Notes under the pieces: generated by a model
Seen by the model: only the letters and a program-made list of their open reading frames with translations
The model's database searches: none
What the model was told of the DNA's origin: nothing
Part shown: piece by piece, positions 9,296 to 20,734 of the stretch
Position numbering within the stretch: the stretch's first letter is position 1
Layout: the number at the start of each line of letters is the position of its first letter
Assembly (NCBI GenBank): GCA_046351215.1
Contig: JAXLYX010000015.1
Span: 1-64,000, forward strand
DNA length: 64,000 bases
Reading direction: 5' to 3'
Source: JAXLYX01 sp046351215
GTDB lineage: Bacteria > Myxococcota_A > Polyangia > Polyangiales > Houyiibacteriaceae
Translations under genes and position numbers: made by a program

Positions 9296-9871
9296 TCAGC
9301 TCTCCACGACGAGGCGACAGGAAAGATCGTCGATCGCGTACCGATCGCCACAGCGATCGCAGCAGACCTCGCGCCCGGAGTCGGGGAGACGCTCGCCGCA
9401 GCGGCACATCCAGCCGATCCGGCGCGCGGGCGTCCCGACGACGAGCGCGTGGGGAGCCACCTCGCGGGTGACGACCGCGCCCGCGCCCACGAAGCAGTAC
9501 TCGCCGAGATCGTGACCACAGACGATGGTGGCGTTGGCACCGATCGTGGCGCCGCGTCCGACGCGCGTGCGACGGAACTCGTCCTTGCGCTCCACGTGGG
9601 CGCGGGGATTCATCACGTTGGTGAAGACGCAGCTCGGGCCGAGGAAGACCTCGTCGCCGACCTCGACGCCCGCGTACACCGCGACGTTGTTCTGGATCTT
9701 CACGCCGCGACCGAGCACGACCCCCGGACCGATGAAGACGTTCTGTCCGAGGATGCAGCGATCGCCGAGGCGCGCGCCCTTCGACACGTGGACGAAGTGC
9801 CAGACCTTGGTTCCCTCGCCGAGGACCACGTCCTCGTCGACGATCGCGGTGGGATGGACGTAGGTGCTCAT
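9296..9871 (-). CDS. wbpD: UDP-3-amino-GlcNAcA N-acetyltransferase (WbpD-like), LbH fold
   Basis: A left-handed beta-helix acetyltransferase of 191 residues with repeated hexapeptides such as GPGVVLGRGVKIQNNVAVYAG. The catalytic His of the WbpD/WlbB group is expected in the CGHDLGEY segment. A Cys-rich C-terminus (MCRCGERLP and CCDRCGDRY) looks like a small zinc ribbon, found in some members of this family. It starts at ATG 9871, overlapping the wbpB stop as ATGA, so the two are translationally coupled. Confidence 0.88.
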   Translation of the reverse strand: MSTYVHPTAIVDEDVVLGEGTKVWHFVHVSKGARLGDRCILGQNVFIGPGVVLGRGVKIQNNVAVYAGVEVGDEVFLGPSCVFTNVMNPRAHVERKDEFRRTRVGRGATIGANATIVCGHDLGEYCFVGAGAVVTREVAPHALVVGTPARRIGWMCRCGERLPDSGREVCCDRCGDRYAIDDLSCRLVVES

Positions 9872-10899
9872 GTCGACTCGACCTCCACGCGCGCACCTCC
9901 CATGGCGAGGGAGCGTGCGCCGGCTTCGAGCGCCCGTACGACGGCGAGGCCCGAGCGGCCGTCCGCCACGGGCGGGACACGCGTCCGGATCGCCTCGACG
10001 AACGCTCCGCACTCGCGCCGCAGCGGCTCGTGCATCCGCAGGGCGGGCACGCGCACGTCGCCGGTGCGGATCCGGACGCCCTGCTCGTAGGTGAGCGAAG
10101 GCGGAGGCTCGGCTCCCTTGTCGAAGATCTTCAGCTTCTCGTCCGGCGAGGTGTCGTCGAAGATGGCCATCTTCTTCGAGCCGACGACGGTGAGCTGACG
10201 CGTCTTGTTCGGATCGAGCCAGCTCGCGTGCACGTGGGCGATGCGACCGTTCGGATAGTGCACCGTCGCGAACACGACGTCCTCGATGCCGCGTCCCGTC
10301 TGGAGGAACGTGCCGCCCGAGGCGCTGACCGCGAGGGGCTCGGCGTCGAGGAGGTAGTTGGCGAGCGAGAGATCGTGCGGCGCGAGGGACCACCAGACGT
10401 TCTCGTCGCTCCGGACGACGCCGAGGTTGAGGCGCTGGCAGTAGACGTAGAGCACCTCGCCGAGCTCGCCGCTCTTCACCATGTCGCGGAGCATCTGGAC
10501 CGCGGGATGGTAGAGGAGGAGGTGGCCGACCATGAGGATCCGCCCGAGTCGCTCGGCTTCGAGGCAGAGCTCGCGTGCCTCGGCGGAGGAGAGCGCGAGC
10601 GGCTTCTCGACGAGCACGTCCTTGCCCGCCCGGAGCGCGGCCATCGCGACCGCGTGGTGCGTCGGCGCGGGGGTGGCGACGATCACGCCGCGGACGCCCT
10701 CGTCCGCGAGCATCTCGGCGGCGTCGGGGAGCGCGCGGGTGCGCGGATGGGTGCGCTCGACCTCGGCCCGGATCTCGGCGCGTGGGTCGCAGACGTAGCG
10801 CAGCGACGCGCCCTCGAGGGTCGCGAAATTGCGGACGTGGTTCTTGCCCCAACCGCCGGCTCCGACGACCGCGACGGCGACTTCGGATGACTCGTTCAC
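9868..10899 (-). CDS. wbpB: Gfo/Idh/MocA-family dehydrogenase (WbpB-like)
   Basis: NAD-dependent oxidoreductase, 343 residues, predicted to oxidise C3 of UDP-GlcNAcA as first step toward UDP-2,3-diacetamido-2,3-dideoxyglucuronate. The Rossmann motif VVGAGGWGKNHVRN is at the N-terminus and the catalytic EKPLALS lysine near residue 99. The GTG at 10899 is used: it has GGTGAGA upstream and begins just before the Rossmann strand, whereas the longer frame runs into the upstream gene. It is followed directly by wbpD and wbpE. No UDP-GlcNAc 6-dehydrogenase (WbpA) is seen nearby. Confidence 0.85.
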   Translation of the reverse strand: MNESSEVAVAVVGAGGWGKNHVRNFATLEGASLRYVCDPRAEIRAEVERTHPRTRALPDAAEMLADEGVRGVIVATPAPTHHAVAMAALRAGKDVLVEKPLALSSAEARELCLEAERLGRILMVGHLLLYHPAVQMLRDMVKSGELGEVLYVYCQRLNLGVVRSDENVWWSLAPHDLSLANYLLDAEPLAVSASGGTFLQTGRGIEDVVFATVHYPNGRIAHVHASWLDPNKTRQLTVVGSKKMAIFDDTSPDEKLKIFDKGAEPPPSLTYEQGVRIRTGDVRVPALRMHEPLRRECGAFVEAIRTRVPPVADGRSGLAVVRALEAGARSLAMGGARVEVEST

Positions 10900-10903
10900 G
10901 TTC

Positions 10904-13330
10904 TCACCGTGCGAACCTGCGGCACTCGCCCACGTACCGACCCTGCCCACGCTCGGCGCAGGTGCGGTACGCGGCGCGCGCGGCATCACGCTCGCCGAGC
11001 GCGTCGAGCGCGGAGGCGAAGGTGATCCAGGCCTTGGAATTGGTCGGATCGACGACGGTGGCGCGCTGCGAGAGGTCCTTCGCCTCCATCATGCGCCCAC
11101 GCTCGAGCAGCATGAGGGCGAGGTCGGCGAGCGCCTCGGAACCGTTCGGATTGGCGTCGATCGCGCGACGGTAGGCGTCCTCCGCGGCTCGTCCCCGCAG
11201 GGTGCGCGCTTCGGCCAAGAGGGCGTCGTAGGCGGGCGATGCGGCCGGTGTCGGCGCCTCTGCGACGGCGGGCACGGGCTCCGTGACGGCGGCGTCGACC
11301 GGCGCCTCGGCGACGGCGGCATCGGGCACGGCGGCCGCCGTGGGAGTGGGCGGAGGCGTCGGGACGGAGGGCGCCGGAGCCGGCGTCGGGGTGGACGCGG
11401 AGGGCGTCGCGACCGGTCGGGGCGGGGGCAACGCGGGAGCCACCCCGTGGGAGAGCTCCGCGGGCTGCGGCGTCAGCACCTTCGAGTAGAGCAGGAAGCC
11501 ACCGAGCGCGACGGCGCCCACGATCGCCAGGCGGATCGTGATCTTCTTGAACGTCGCGTCCTGCGGCGACAGGGAATGGTGGAGCGTCTCGAGATCCGAG
11601 AAATCGTCCTGGGGCGGTGCGGGCGGTGCGGGCGGTGGCGTCGAGAAGAACTTCTCGGTGGCGGCCTTGTGCTCGCCGGGCTCGACGAGGCCCGCGGCTT
11701 CGTCGAGCGGAGCCGGCACTGCCGCGGGCGCGTGCCCGCGGGCGACCGCTTCGGCGACGACCTCGGCCGTGGGGACGCCGATGAGCGTTCGCTTCGATCC
11801 GGGGACGGCCGTCACGGACGCAGCCGACGGCGTCGCGGACGGGGCCGGCTCGCGCTCGGCGACGGACGCCGGAGATGGAATCGGCGCCTCGGCGGCGGCG
11901 ATCGCCACCACCTTCGCAGGCTCGATCGTGGCGACGACCGGAGGAGCGGAGACCGGCTCGGGCGGCGCCGCGGCGGGTGCGCGCGACGAGGGCCGCACCT
12001 CGAGCTCCGTCGGCCGCGATCCCACATCCGTCTCGCGCGAGCCGAGATCGGCATGCGCGGCGACCGGCGGTCGGTCGGAGTCGTCACCACGGACGGGGAC
12101 GCCGATGACCACCTGTTCGACGGGACCGGAGAGCGGTGGAGGCGGTGGCTCGGACTCGGAGGCGACCTCGCTCCACGAGGGAATCGGCTCTTCCGTCGGC
12201 GGCGGCGGCTCGGGCGAAGCCCCCCGCGGCGCGTCCGCCGGCAGCGGGAAGGAGCCCGAGGGCGGCAGCTCGTGGTCGCCCGGGACGAAGGCGGTCTCCT
12301 CGTCGATCTCCTCGTCGTGCTCGTGCCCCGGAGGCTCCGAGCCGTCGAGGGTGCCCTCGTCCGACCCGTCGGCGACGCGAACGCCGCTGTCGACGATGAG
12401 GCCCTCGAAATAGAGCTTCGAGATCGCCGTCAGCACCTCGAGGTCGTCGCCCGCGCGCTCGTCGACCACCTCCATCAACGTGCGCCGTCCGTCGAAGAGA
12501 CGGAGGATGTCGTTGATCTCGTCGGGGATCTCCGCGAGCCGCTCGAGCAGCTCTTGCTCGTTCACCTCGAAGACGCTGTCGAGCGGAGGCAGCTGCTCGA
12601 GCAGCCGTCCCCACTCGTCGACGCGACGCATGCCCTCCATGAGGAGGCCCTGCGTGCTCATCGTGATCGTCGTCTCCTCGATGCGGACCGGGCGGAACTC
12701 GAGATCGAATTCGCCCTCGTTCCACACGAGGAAACGGTAGACGGCGGCGTCGCCCTTCAGCTTGCCGAGGACGGCGTGTCGGATCGCTCCGTCCGAGAAG
12801 TAGACCGCGCCACGCTTGTGGCGCGAGGTGAGGTAGAGGACGCCCGACTTGCGGCTGATGTCGATCGTCTGGAGGAGATCGACGAGACCCATGTCCGAGA
12901 GCGAGCCGCTGAAACGCGTCTTGGTCTCGATGCTCCGGCGCTCGAGTCCCTCGCGCTGCCTGCGCGAGAGCTCGAGGTGGACGCGGGTGATGATCTCCTT
13001 GATGTAGATCGGCTTGGTCAGGTAGTCGGCCACGCCGAGCTGCAGACCGCGGACCTTGCTCTCCACCGAGCCGTCGCTCGACAGGAACATGAAGGGGATG
13101 TCGGCCGTCTCGGGGCTCTCGCGGAGCTTCTCGACGAGCTGGAACCCGTCCACGTCGGGCAGGCGGGTGTCGCTGAGGATCATCTCGGGCTTCGAGAGCT
13201 GGATCATCTCCAGCGCGTCGGCGACCGAGCCGCAGGTGGCCACGCTGTAGCCCGCTTTGCGCAGGCTGACCTCGAGGACCTTCAGGCTTCGCTGATCCGC
13301 GTCGACGATGAGGAGGTTCTGCTTCGCCAC
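10904..13330 (-). CDS. Receiver-PATAN (DUF4388) protein with TM segment and TPR tail
   Basis: An 808-residue modular signalling protein. Residues 1-120 are a CheY-like receiver with acceptor D54 (ILSDTRLPD) and K105. Residues about 135-240 match the PATAN/DUF4388 fold (FSGSLSDMGLVDLLQTIDISRKSGVLYL). A winged-helix-like segment follows, then about 280 residues rich in Pro, Ala, Glu and Ser. One transmembrane helix lies near 597-615 (LAIVGAVALGGFLLYSKV), and a TPR-like tail (AEARTLRGRAAEDAYRRAI) ends the protein. A membrane anchor in a receiver protein is unusual. It starts with GTG at 13330 and precedes wbpB by only 4 bp. Confidence 0.82.
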   Translation of the reverse strand: MAKQNLLIVDADQRSLKVLEVSLRKAGYSVATCGSVADALEMIQLSKPEMILSDTRLPDVDGFQLVEKLRESPETADIPFMFLSSDGSVESKVRGLQLGVADYLTKPIYIKEIITRVHLELSRRQREGLERRSIETKTRFSGSLSDMGLVDLLQTIDISRKSGVLYLTSRHKRGAVYFSDGAIRHAVLGKLKGDAAVYRFLVWNEGEFDLEFRPVRIEETTITMSTQGLLMEGMRRVDEWGRLLEQLPPLDSVFEVNEQELLERLAEIPDEINDILRLFDGRRTLMEVVDERAGDDLEVLTAISKLYFEGLIVDSGVRVADGSDEGTLDGSEPPGHEHDEEIDEETAFVPGDHELPPSGSFPLPADAPRGASPEPPPPTEEPIPSWSEVASESEPPPPPLSGPVEQVVIGVPVRGDDSDRPPVAAHADLGSRETDVGSRPTELEVRPSSRAPAAAPPEPVSAPPVVATIEPAKVVAIAAAEAPIPSPASVAEREPAPSATPSAASVTAVPGSKRTLIGVPTAEVVAEAVARGHAPAAVPAPLDEAAGLVEPGEHKAATEKFFSTPPPAPPAPPQDDFSDLETLHHSLSPQDATFKKITIRLAIVGAVALGGFLLYSKVLTPQPAELSHGVAPALPPPRPVATPSASTPTPAPAPSVPTPPPTPTAAAVPDAAVAEAPVDAAVTEPVPAVAEAPTPAASPAYDALLAEARTLRGRAAEDAYRRAIDANPNGSEALADLALMLLERGRMMEAKDLSQRATVVDPTNSKAWITFASALDALGERDAARAAYRTCAERGQGRYVGECRRFAR

Positions 13331-13437
13331 GAGCCGGGGTTCCCGAAGAGATTAGGCAGTTTCTGAACCACGGGCCTTGGGTGTCAAGCTTCGCGGCCAC
13401 CGAGGACGCCGATCCCGGCACCCGGAGGACACCGGGC

Positions 13438-13467
13438 TTGACCGGCTTCCCGGCGATCGAATAGGGT
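13438..13467 (+). promoter_or_regulatory. Candidate promoter of IPT lipoprotein gene
   Basis: TTGACC (13438-13443) and TAGGGT (13462-13467) are separated by 18 bases and end 16 bp before the start codon. The same TTGAcc/TAgggT pattern recurs at other promoters in this window. Confidence 0.4.
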
Positions 13468-13483
13468 CGTCGCGGAAACGGAC

Positions 13484-13927
13484 ATGCACATGCACGGAAC
13501 CCCGCGGCCGCTCCGGACCCTGCTGGCGACGACCCTCCTCCTCGGAGGCCTCGCGACGGCAGGCTGCAACCGGGATCCCAACGACATGGCGATCAAGTCG
13601 CTCGAGCCCGGCCACGGCGGCCTCGGAGGCGAGCAGGCGGTGTCGATCCACGGGCGATTCCACCCGGAAATCGGCTACACCGTCTACTTCGGCACGCGGA
13701 AGTCCGAGCAGGTGCTCGTCCGCGACACCGAGACGCTCGTGGCCGTCGCACCGCGCGTCGAGCGTGCCGGCGCCGTGGACATCACGATCCTGGCCGACAA
13801 CGGCCCGGCCTTCCGCATCGTGCAGGGGTACCTGTACGAGGCCGGCGGCGGGAACGTCATCGAGAACCTCGGCTCGGGTCCCCAGCAGCGCCAGCAGCCG
13901 GGCTCGGGCTCGAACCTCGCGTACTGA
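13484..13927 (+). CDS. Small lipoprotein with IPT/TIG-like domain
   Basis: A 147-residue exported lipoprotein. The signal peptide runs through LLATTLLLGGLATAGC, giving a lipobox ending at Cys28. The mature part has a short Ig-like IPT/TIG pattern (IKSLEPGHGGLGGEQAVSIHG, then VYFGTRKSEQVLVRDTETLVAVAP), followed by a Gly/Gln-rich tail. IPT domains are usually protein-interaction or adhesion modules; the partner is unknown. It is divergent from the PATAN regulator and convergent with the CAP lipoprotein. Confidence 0.75.
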   Translation: MHMHGTPRPLRTLLATTLLLGGLATAGCNRDPNDMAIKSLEPGHGGLGGEQAVSIHGRFHPEIGYTVYFGTRKSEQVLVRDTETLVAVAPRVERAGAVDITILADNGPAFRIVQGYLYEAGGGNVIENLGSGPQQRQQPGSGSNLAY

Positions 13928-14023
13928 CGCGGGTCTCGACCGCCTCGAAGCGGCTCCCGCGGTCCGTGACCGTGCGGGGCCGCTCGCGTTCCGTCGCCCC
14001 GAGCGCGGGCCCGAGGCCCCCGT

Positions 14024-15661
14024 TCAGCGTGGCCAGGCGAAGAGCAGGACCACCGCGATCGAATTCGGCGGCTGGTCCGGACGCTCGCCCTGCGCGATGC
14101 CGATGCCGATGTAGCGCAGGCCGGGATCGAAGGTCGGCTCGAGGCGGGCCGCCTCGTCGAGCGTGGTGACGACGGCCATCACGCCACCGATGCGGCGATA
14201 GGCGATCGCGAAGCGGCGCATGCTCGCGCTGGCTCGGTCGACGACCTCCTGCTGATCCAGGGTCCGGTCCGCGAAATAGTCGCGCGCGCCCTGCGAAGCC
14301 GCCTGTTCGAGGTTCGGATCGCTCTCGAGACGGGCCGCGCCGCGGGCCGCGCGGGCCTGGTTGATGCGCGCGAGGAGGTCCGAGGGCGCTCGCTGGACGT
14401 CGATCGCCTGGGCCATGCGGACGAAGACCTCCGTGGCGAGATAGGCCCGACGCGAGCCGTCCATCTCGACCACGACGCCGATGCCGACGTGGGTGACGTC
14501 CGGGTTGAGGATGTTCGCGCGGTGCGCCGGGCTCCGCATCAGACCGTCGTGCACGTCGCGCGCCGAGTAGCCCCGGCCGATGTTCTCGAGCACGAGGCCG
14601 CTCGAGAGCCCCGCGGCGGCGAGACGGTCGACCGGCTCTCCGGTCGTGGGGCTTCGATGGCCGACGAAGTCGTGCTCGACCATGTCCGTGGAGTGGGCGA
14701 GGGCGACGCGCGCGAGGCCGTCGTGCACGACGAGCGGCGCGAGGCCCGCTCGCTGGCGCTCCTCCGAGAGCAGGCGGAAGAGCTCGTCGCGGACGCCGTC
14801 CGCGCTGGCCGCGCCTTCCGTGGGGCGATGCGCGTCGAGACGGACGGAGCGGGGCACGTCCACTCCCACGTAGACGGGGAAGTCCGCGAGCACCGTGGCG
14901 CCGGTCGGCCCATCGGCGAGCAGCTCCACCTCGTGGGCTCCGTCGGCGGACGTCGGAACGCTGACCTCGAAGTCGGGGCCTCTGCCCGCGGGAAGGCGCT
15001 CGCTGTGACCGTCCGGATGCGTGACGACGAAGACCGGCTGACCGTAGGCGCTTCCGAGGCGACCGCGCACGGCGATGGCTTCGTGGGATCCGAGATGCCG
15101 CGGGACCGGCCGCAGCTCGTACGGTCGGACCGAGAGGCAGACGACGACGAGCGTGAGCCCCTGTCGGACGACCACGGCGGCGCCGTACGCGTCGTAGCGC
15201 TGACGCCTGAGGTACTCGACGACCGAATCGTGGACACCGGACTCGAGCGTCGCAGGGTCGGCGGCGCCGAGCATCAGGAGATGGGGCGTCTGCTCCGGCA
15301 GGCCGAGGTGGTGCGCGAAGAAGCGGACGACCTCGTTGGGCGGGAGCGTGGCCCCCTCGCCGAGCCGCTCGATCACCCACGAGGCCAGCGTCGCGAGCCG
15401 ACCGTCCCCCGCGAGGGCCACGTGCTCGGACTGCCATGCGGCCGCGAGCCCTCGCTCGACGGCGGCGACCCGATCGGACGGCCCCACGACGGGCTCCGCC
15501 ATCGGCGTCGCCGTGTACGTCGTGGCCGCGGGTCCCGGGGCCTCGACCTCGGAACCGAGGACGACGCCACCGATGCGCTCGGGTGGCGCCCCGCCGCAAC
15601 CTCCGGCCAGGGTGAAGAGCACGCTCAGGATCCCCGCGACTCCCCCGAATCGTCGTCCCAC
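14024..15661 (-). CDS. CAP (SCP/PR1)-domain lipoprotein
   Basis: A 545-residue exported protein with a lipobox in FTLAGGC. The N-terminal half has an unassigned all-mixed fold; the C-terminal half contains a CAP domain: NQ-like opening LFRLLSEERQRAGLAPL, then HSTDMVEHDFVGHRSP, LENIGRGY, and SPAHRANILNPDVTHVGIGV. These include the paired His/Glu positions of the CAP cavity. The GTG at 15661 follows GGAGG by 5 bp. It is the last gene of a three-gene unit with the SPFH protein and kinase; the spacing to the kinase stop is 9 bp. Confidence 0.83.
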   Translation of the reverse strand: MGRRFGGVAGILSVLFTLAGGCGGAPPERIGGVVLGSEVEAPGPAATTYTATPMAEPVVGPSDRVAAVERGLAAAWQSEHVALAGDGRLATLASWVIERLGEGATLPPNEVVRFFAHHLGLPEQTPHLLMLGAADPATLESGVHDSVVEYLRRQRYDAYGAAVVVRQGLTLVVVCLSVRPYELRPVPRHLGSHEAIAVRGRLGSAYGQPVFVVTHPDGHSERLPAGRGPDFEVSVPTSADGAHEVELLADGPTGATVLADFPVYVGVDVPRSVRLDAHRPTEGAASADGVRDELFRLLSEERQRAGLAPLVVHDGLARVALAHSTDMVEHDFVGHRSPTTGEPVDRLAAAGLSSGLVLENIGRGYSARDVHDGLMRSPAHRANILNPDVTHVGIGVVVEMDGSRRAYLATEVFVRMAQAIDVQRAPSDLLARINQARAARGAARLESDPNLEQAASQGARDYFADRTLDQQEVVDRASASMRRFAIAYRRIGGVMAVVTTLDEAARLEPTFDPGLRYIGIGIAQGERPDQPPNSIAVVLLFAWPR

Positions 15662-15670
15662 GTCGCCTCC

Positions 15671-17344
<1,674 letters not shown>

Positions 17345-17365
17345 GGAGCTGACGCGGGGCCCCGC

Positions 17366-18634
17366 TCAGGACCCGGCGGGGAAGCCGGTCCCGCAGTTCT
17401 GGCAGAACTTGGCCGCCGGCGCTCCCTGCTGTCCGCACGACGGGCAGAACCGGGGCTTCGGCGCGAGGCTGCCGCCGCACTCCGCGCAGAACTTGCCGGG
17501 AGGCACCTGCGCCGAGCAGGCCGGGCAGGCCACGAGCGCGCCAGCCGCGGCCGGAGCGGCAGCGGCCGCCGCAGCCGCCGGGGGGGCCGCCGGGGCAGCA
17601 CCGGCCGCCGGATGCGTGCCCTGCTGGAAGGCTCCGACCATGGCCTGCGCCATGCCCATCCCGGCCGCCATGCCAGCGCCGGCCATCATCGGTCCGCCGC
17701 CGCCCTCGCCTCCGCCCTTCGCCATGCCCTCGCCAGCGCCCATCATGGCGCGCCCGGCGGCGTACGCGCCGAAGTTGCCCCCGGCGAGCTGCTGCACGTA
17801 GCGCGAATCCTGCTGATACTGCTGGTCGAGCTGGAACTGGCGCTGCTGGGCCTCGGCCTGGGCGGTCCCGATCCCGATGTTCGCGACGCGCGCGGCGCGC
17901 TTGGCCTTGCCGATCTCGGCCTGGGCCTCGCGGAGGCGGCCCTGATCGTCCTCGTTCAGGTTGATGTTGAACTGACCGACCTGGACGATGCGGACGCCGA
18001 TGTTCGTGAGATCGGGCGCGCGCTGCAGGAGCAGCTGGCCGATCTGCTGCTGGATCGGCATGAGCTGCAGCATGCTCTTCTGCTCGTTGACGCAGACCTC
18101 GCCGACGACCTGCTTGACGCTGTTCATCAGGAGGCCGGTGATCCAGCGCGTGACCTGCTCGTTGCCCTCGGGCTGACGCAGGCCGACGTAGTTCAGGATG
18201 AAGCGCTCGGGCTCCACGATCTGGAAGGCGAAGTCGCCGTAGACGCGCGGCGTCACCATCTCGCCGAGCAGCGGATCCTCCATGTACCCGAGCTCGCCGC
18301 CGAAGCGCTGATCGTAGATCGGGCGCATCGTCACGAAGTAGAGGTCGGTGACGAAGATGTTCCCGCCCGTGAGGTGCTGATCGATCAGCCGGCCGAGGAA
18401 GGGGATGTTCTGGGCGGTCAGCGTGTGCCGCTGGCCGGCGCCCGCTGTGCGCAGGGTGCCGATGAGCGCACCGTCGCGGAAGAAGACCGCTGCCTCGTCC
18501 GCGTCGACCGTGAGCTGGGCGTAGTGCGGGATCGTCGGATCCGGATGCTTGTAGACGATCAGGTTCTTCTTCGGATCCGGACGCTGGATCAGCATCTCCT
18601 GAACGCCCTGACGCACGAAATCCATGATGCCCAT
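17366..18634 (-). CDS. SPFH/Band-7-like protein with C-terminal double zinc ribbon
   Basis: A 422-residue protein of the SPFH virion-core/YdjI-like group. The N-terminus (MGIMDFVRQGVQEMLIQRPD) and the segment FFRDGALIGTL fit that family. The middle has a helical Glu/Ala/Gln stretch, then an Ala/Gly/Met-rich linker, and two zinc ribbons (CPACSAQVPPGKFCAECG, then CPSCG...FCQNCG) in the last 55 residues. The ATG at 18634 follows GGAGG. A TATGAT -10 box (18689-18694 on the minus strand) lies upstream. It is the first gene of the SPFH, kinase, CAP operon. Confidence 0.85.
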   Translation of the reverse strand: MGIMDFVRQGVQEMLIQRPDPKKNLIVYKHPDPTIPHYAQLTVDADEAAVFFRDGALIGTLRTAGAGQRHTLTAQNIPFLGRLIDQHLTGGNIFVTDLYFVTMRPIYDQRFGGELGYMEDPLLGEMVTPRVYGDFAFQIVEPERFILNYVGLRQPEGNEQVTRWITGLLMNSVKQVVGEVCVNEQKSMLQLMPIQQQIGQLLLQRAPDLTNIGVRIVQVGQFNINLNEDDQGRLREAQAEIGKAKRAARVANIGIGTAQAEAQQRQFQLDQQYQQDSRYVQQLAGGNFGAYAAGRAMMGAGEGMAKGGGEGGGGPMMAGAGMAAGMGMAQAMVGAFQQGTHPAAGAAPAAPPAAAAAAAAPAAAGALVACPACSAQVPPGKFCAECGGSLAPKPRFCPSCGQQGAPAAKFCQNCGTGFPAGS

Positions 18635-18742
18635 GAAGAGTCCTCCCCGGCCCGCTCGCGCGCTCGATCCCCGCGAACGTGACGGCAGATCATACCGGAG
18701 CACCCCGGGAACTTCTACCCTGGCGTGGGTGTCGGAACCGCG

Positions 18743-20722
18743 ATGAGGACGAGTGGGCGGACGTGGTGGATCGTCGGAGCGGGTCTCCTCGCCTCGAGCC
18801 TGGTGGCGCGCGCGGACTCCCGAGGGACCGCGTCCGAGCCCGCGCTCGGCGAGCACGACCCGCTCGGCACGGGCGGCCTCGAGGGACTCGAGGAGGACGC
18901 CGCCGCCGCTCGGTCCGCGGAACGGTCGGCGCGGGCGAGGCCGCCCGAGCCGGTCGACGGGCCGCTCCTCTCGGCCCGGCCGGGCACGCGGGAGCTCCGC
19001 CACGAGATCCGGATCGGGCTCGAGGGAGGGACGGCGCGGATCGCGCACCGGATCCGCCTCTCGAACCGCGGCACGTACGACACCCCGATCACCTACCGAC
19101 TGCCGCTTCCGCCGGGGGCGACCCGCGCCAGCCTCGCCCTCTGCATCGGTCCCACGTCCGATGGGGGGCCCGACGCGCGGGCCTGCGTGCCCCGTCCCGT
19201 CCCGGCGGCGCGACGCGACCCCGACGCGCTCGAGGTCTCGATCCCGAGCCTGCCGGCCGCGAGCGACGCGTGGGTCGCGATCGCGTACGCCGCTCCCTTC
19301 CCCGCGCGCGGGGGCATGCGCGAGCTCGTCCTGCCGCCACGACGCGGCGACCTCCGGGCGGGACCTTCCCTCGTGACGGTGGAAGGGGACGGCCCCGAGG
19401 CGACGCTCGTGGACCGACCGGCCGGCGACTCGCCGGCCGAGCTCGAGGCGTACGACGCCGTGCGGGTCCGTTCCCCTGTCGGCGAGCGGGCTCCGACGAT
19501 CGAGCTCGGGAGGAGCGAATGCGGAGGCGCTCCCTGTTTCTCCGCGCGCCTCGTGACGCCGAGGCCTCCGCTCGAGGCGGAAGCCCTCGTCGTGCTCCTC
19601 GACGGCTCGCCGTCCGTCGAGGGCGAGGCCCGCAACCGCGCGAGGGAGGTGCTCGCGGCGCTGCGCGAGACACTCCCGCCGGAGTCCACCGTCCGCGTCT
19701 CGGCGTTCGCGGAGGTCTCGAGGACCCTCGTCGCGGAGCGCTCGCCCGTCGCGACCCTCGATCCCTCGCAGGTCGTCGCGGGCACCGAGGGTCTCGGCGG
19801 AACCACGCGACCCGATCGCGCCGTGCACGCTCTCCTCGAAGCAGGCTCCGTCGGCGCGCACGACCGGATCCTGATCGTGGGCGACGGAGGCTTCACATCG
19901 TCCGCCGAGGCTTCGGCCTTCGCGGACGAGCTTCGGCGCAGCGGCCGGCGCGCGTCGTACGTGGACGTCGGATCGCGTCCGGCCCGTGCCTCGCTTCGCG
20001 CCTTCCTCTCCGAGGCGCATGCACGCTACGTGCGCGTGGCCGACGAGGCGGGCGAGGCCGTGGACACGGGCCGGCGCCAGAGGCTCGCGGACGCGCTGCG
20101 CGAGGCTCTCGCGCGCGAGGACGATCTCGTCGCACGCGTCGTCTCGGCCCACGGTCGCGTCGTGGAATCCGTGCCGCAGGGAGCGGAGCTGCGGCTCGTG
20201 GCCCCGCAGCCGATCCGCATCGAGGCCCGCGGCGCGAGGACACGACGACTCGCGGGCGACGCGGGGCCCCTTGTCGGCCCGGCCGAGGCCCGGACGGCCG
20301 AGGGAGCGAGCGCCGGTCTCGGCCACGACGTCCCTCGCGACACCGTGCAGATCATGCTCCGCACGCAGGTCGTGCCGGTGGCGCGCGCGTGTTTCCGGGA
20401 CGACCGACGAGGACGTCCTCGGTATTCGGTGCGCGCCGAGCTCGAATTCCGCCTCGCCGAGCGCGAGGTCGTGGACCTGGCCGTGCGCGGCTCCCTTCCC
20501 GAGGCCCTCCGCGCCTGCCTCCTCGACGCGGTCTCCCGCATGTCCGTCCCACGATTCGCGGGAACCGTCCTCGTCCACTATCCCCTCCGGACGCTCGAGG
20601 CGGAGGAGCCGGCGACGATCGAGCTCGCGCCGGAGCTCGAGGGGCGTCTGCACGAGCTCTTCGGTCCGGGGCAGCCGGCGCCAGGCTCGCCGTCGGACGT
20701 GGAAGCCCGCACCCGCCGCTGA
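18743..20722 (+). CDS. Exported VWA-domain protein with AgmX/PglI-like C-terminus
   Basis: A 659-residue protein with signal peptide (RTWWIVGAGLLASSLVARA). Residues about 90-250 resemble a VIT-type beta domain (YRLPLPPGATRASL). A von Willebrand A domain follows with the MIDAS motif DGSPS in VVLLDGSPSVEG, and the Thr position may be GGTTRPD. The C-terminus (TQVVPVARACFRDDRRGR through PRFAGTVLVHYPL) matches the AgmX/PglI C-terminal TonB-like pattern common in myxobacteria. An ATG at 18743 is preferred over the GTG at 18725. It is followed 12 bp later by a LytS-like kinase, implying a shared transcript. Confidence 0.78.
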   Translation: MRTSGRTWWIVGAGLLASSLVARADSRGTASEPALGEHDPLGTGGLEGLEEDAAAARSAERSARARPPEPVDGPLLSARPGTRELRHEIRIGLEGGTARIAHRIRLSNRGTYDTPITYRLPLPPGATRASLALCIGPTSDGGPDARACVPRPVPAARRDPDALEVSIPSLPAASDAWVAIAYAAPFPARGGMRELVLPPRRGDLRAGPSLVTVEGDGPEATLVDRPAGDSPAELEAYDAVRVRSPVGERAPTIELGRSECGGAPCFSARLVTPRPPLEAEALVVLLDGSPSVEGEARNRAREVLAALRETLPPESTVRVSAFAEVSRTLVAERSPVATLDPSQVVAGTEGLGGTTRPDRAVHALLEAGSVGAHDRILIVGDGGFTSSAEASAFADELRRSGRRASYVDVGSRPARASLRAFLSEAHARYVRVADEAGEAVDTGRRQRLADALREALAREDDLVARVVSAHGRVVESVPQGAELRLVAPQPIRIEARGARTRRLAGDAGPLVGPAEARTAEGASAGLGHDVPRDTVQIMLRTQVVPVARACFRDDRRGRPRYSVRAELEFRLAEREVVDLAVRGSLPEALRACLLDAVSRMSVPRFAGTVLVHYPLRTLEAEEPATIELAPELEGRLHELFGPGQPAPGSPSDVEARTRR

Positions 20723-20734
20723 TAGCGTGCGGGC

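Noticed and set aside
10829..13366. 845-codon plus-strand open frame
   Set aside because: It is antisense to wbpB/PATAN regulator coding sequence, with no domain and skewed composition.
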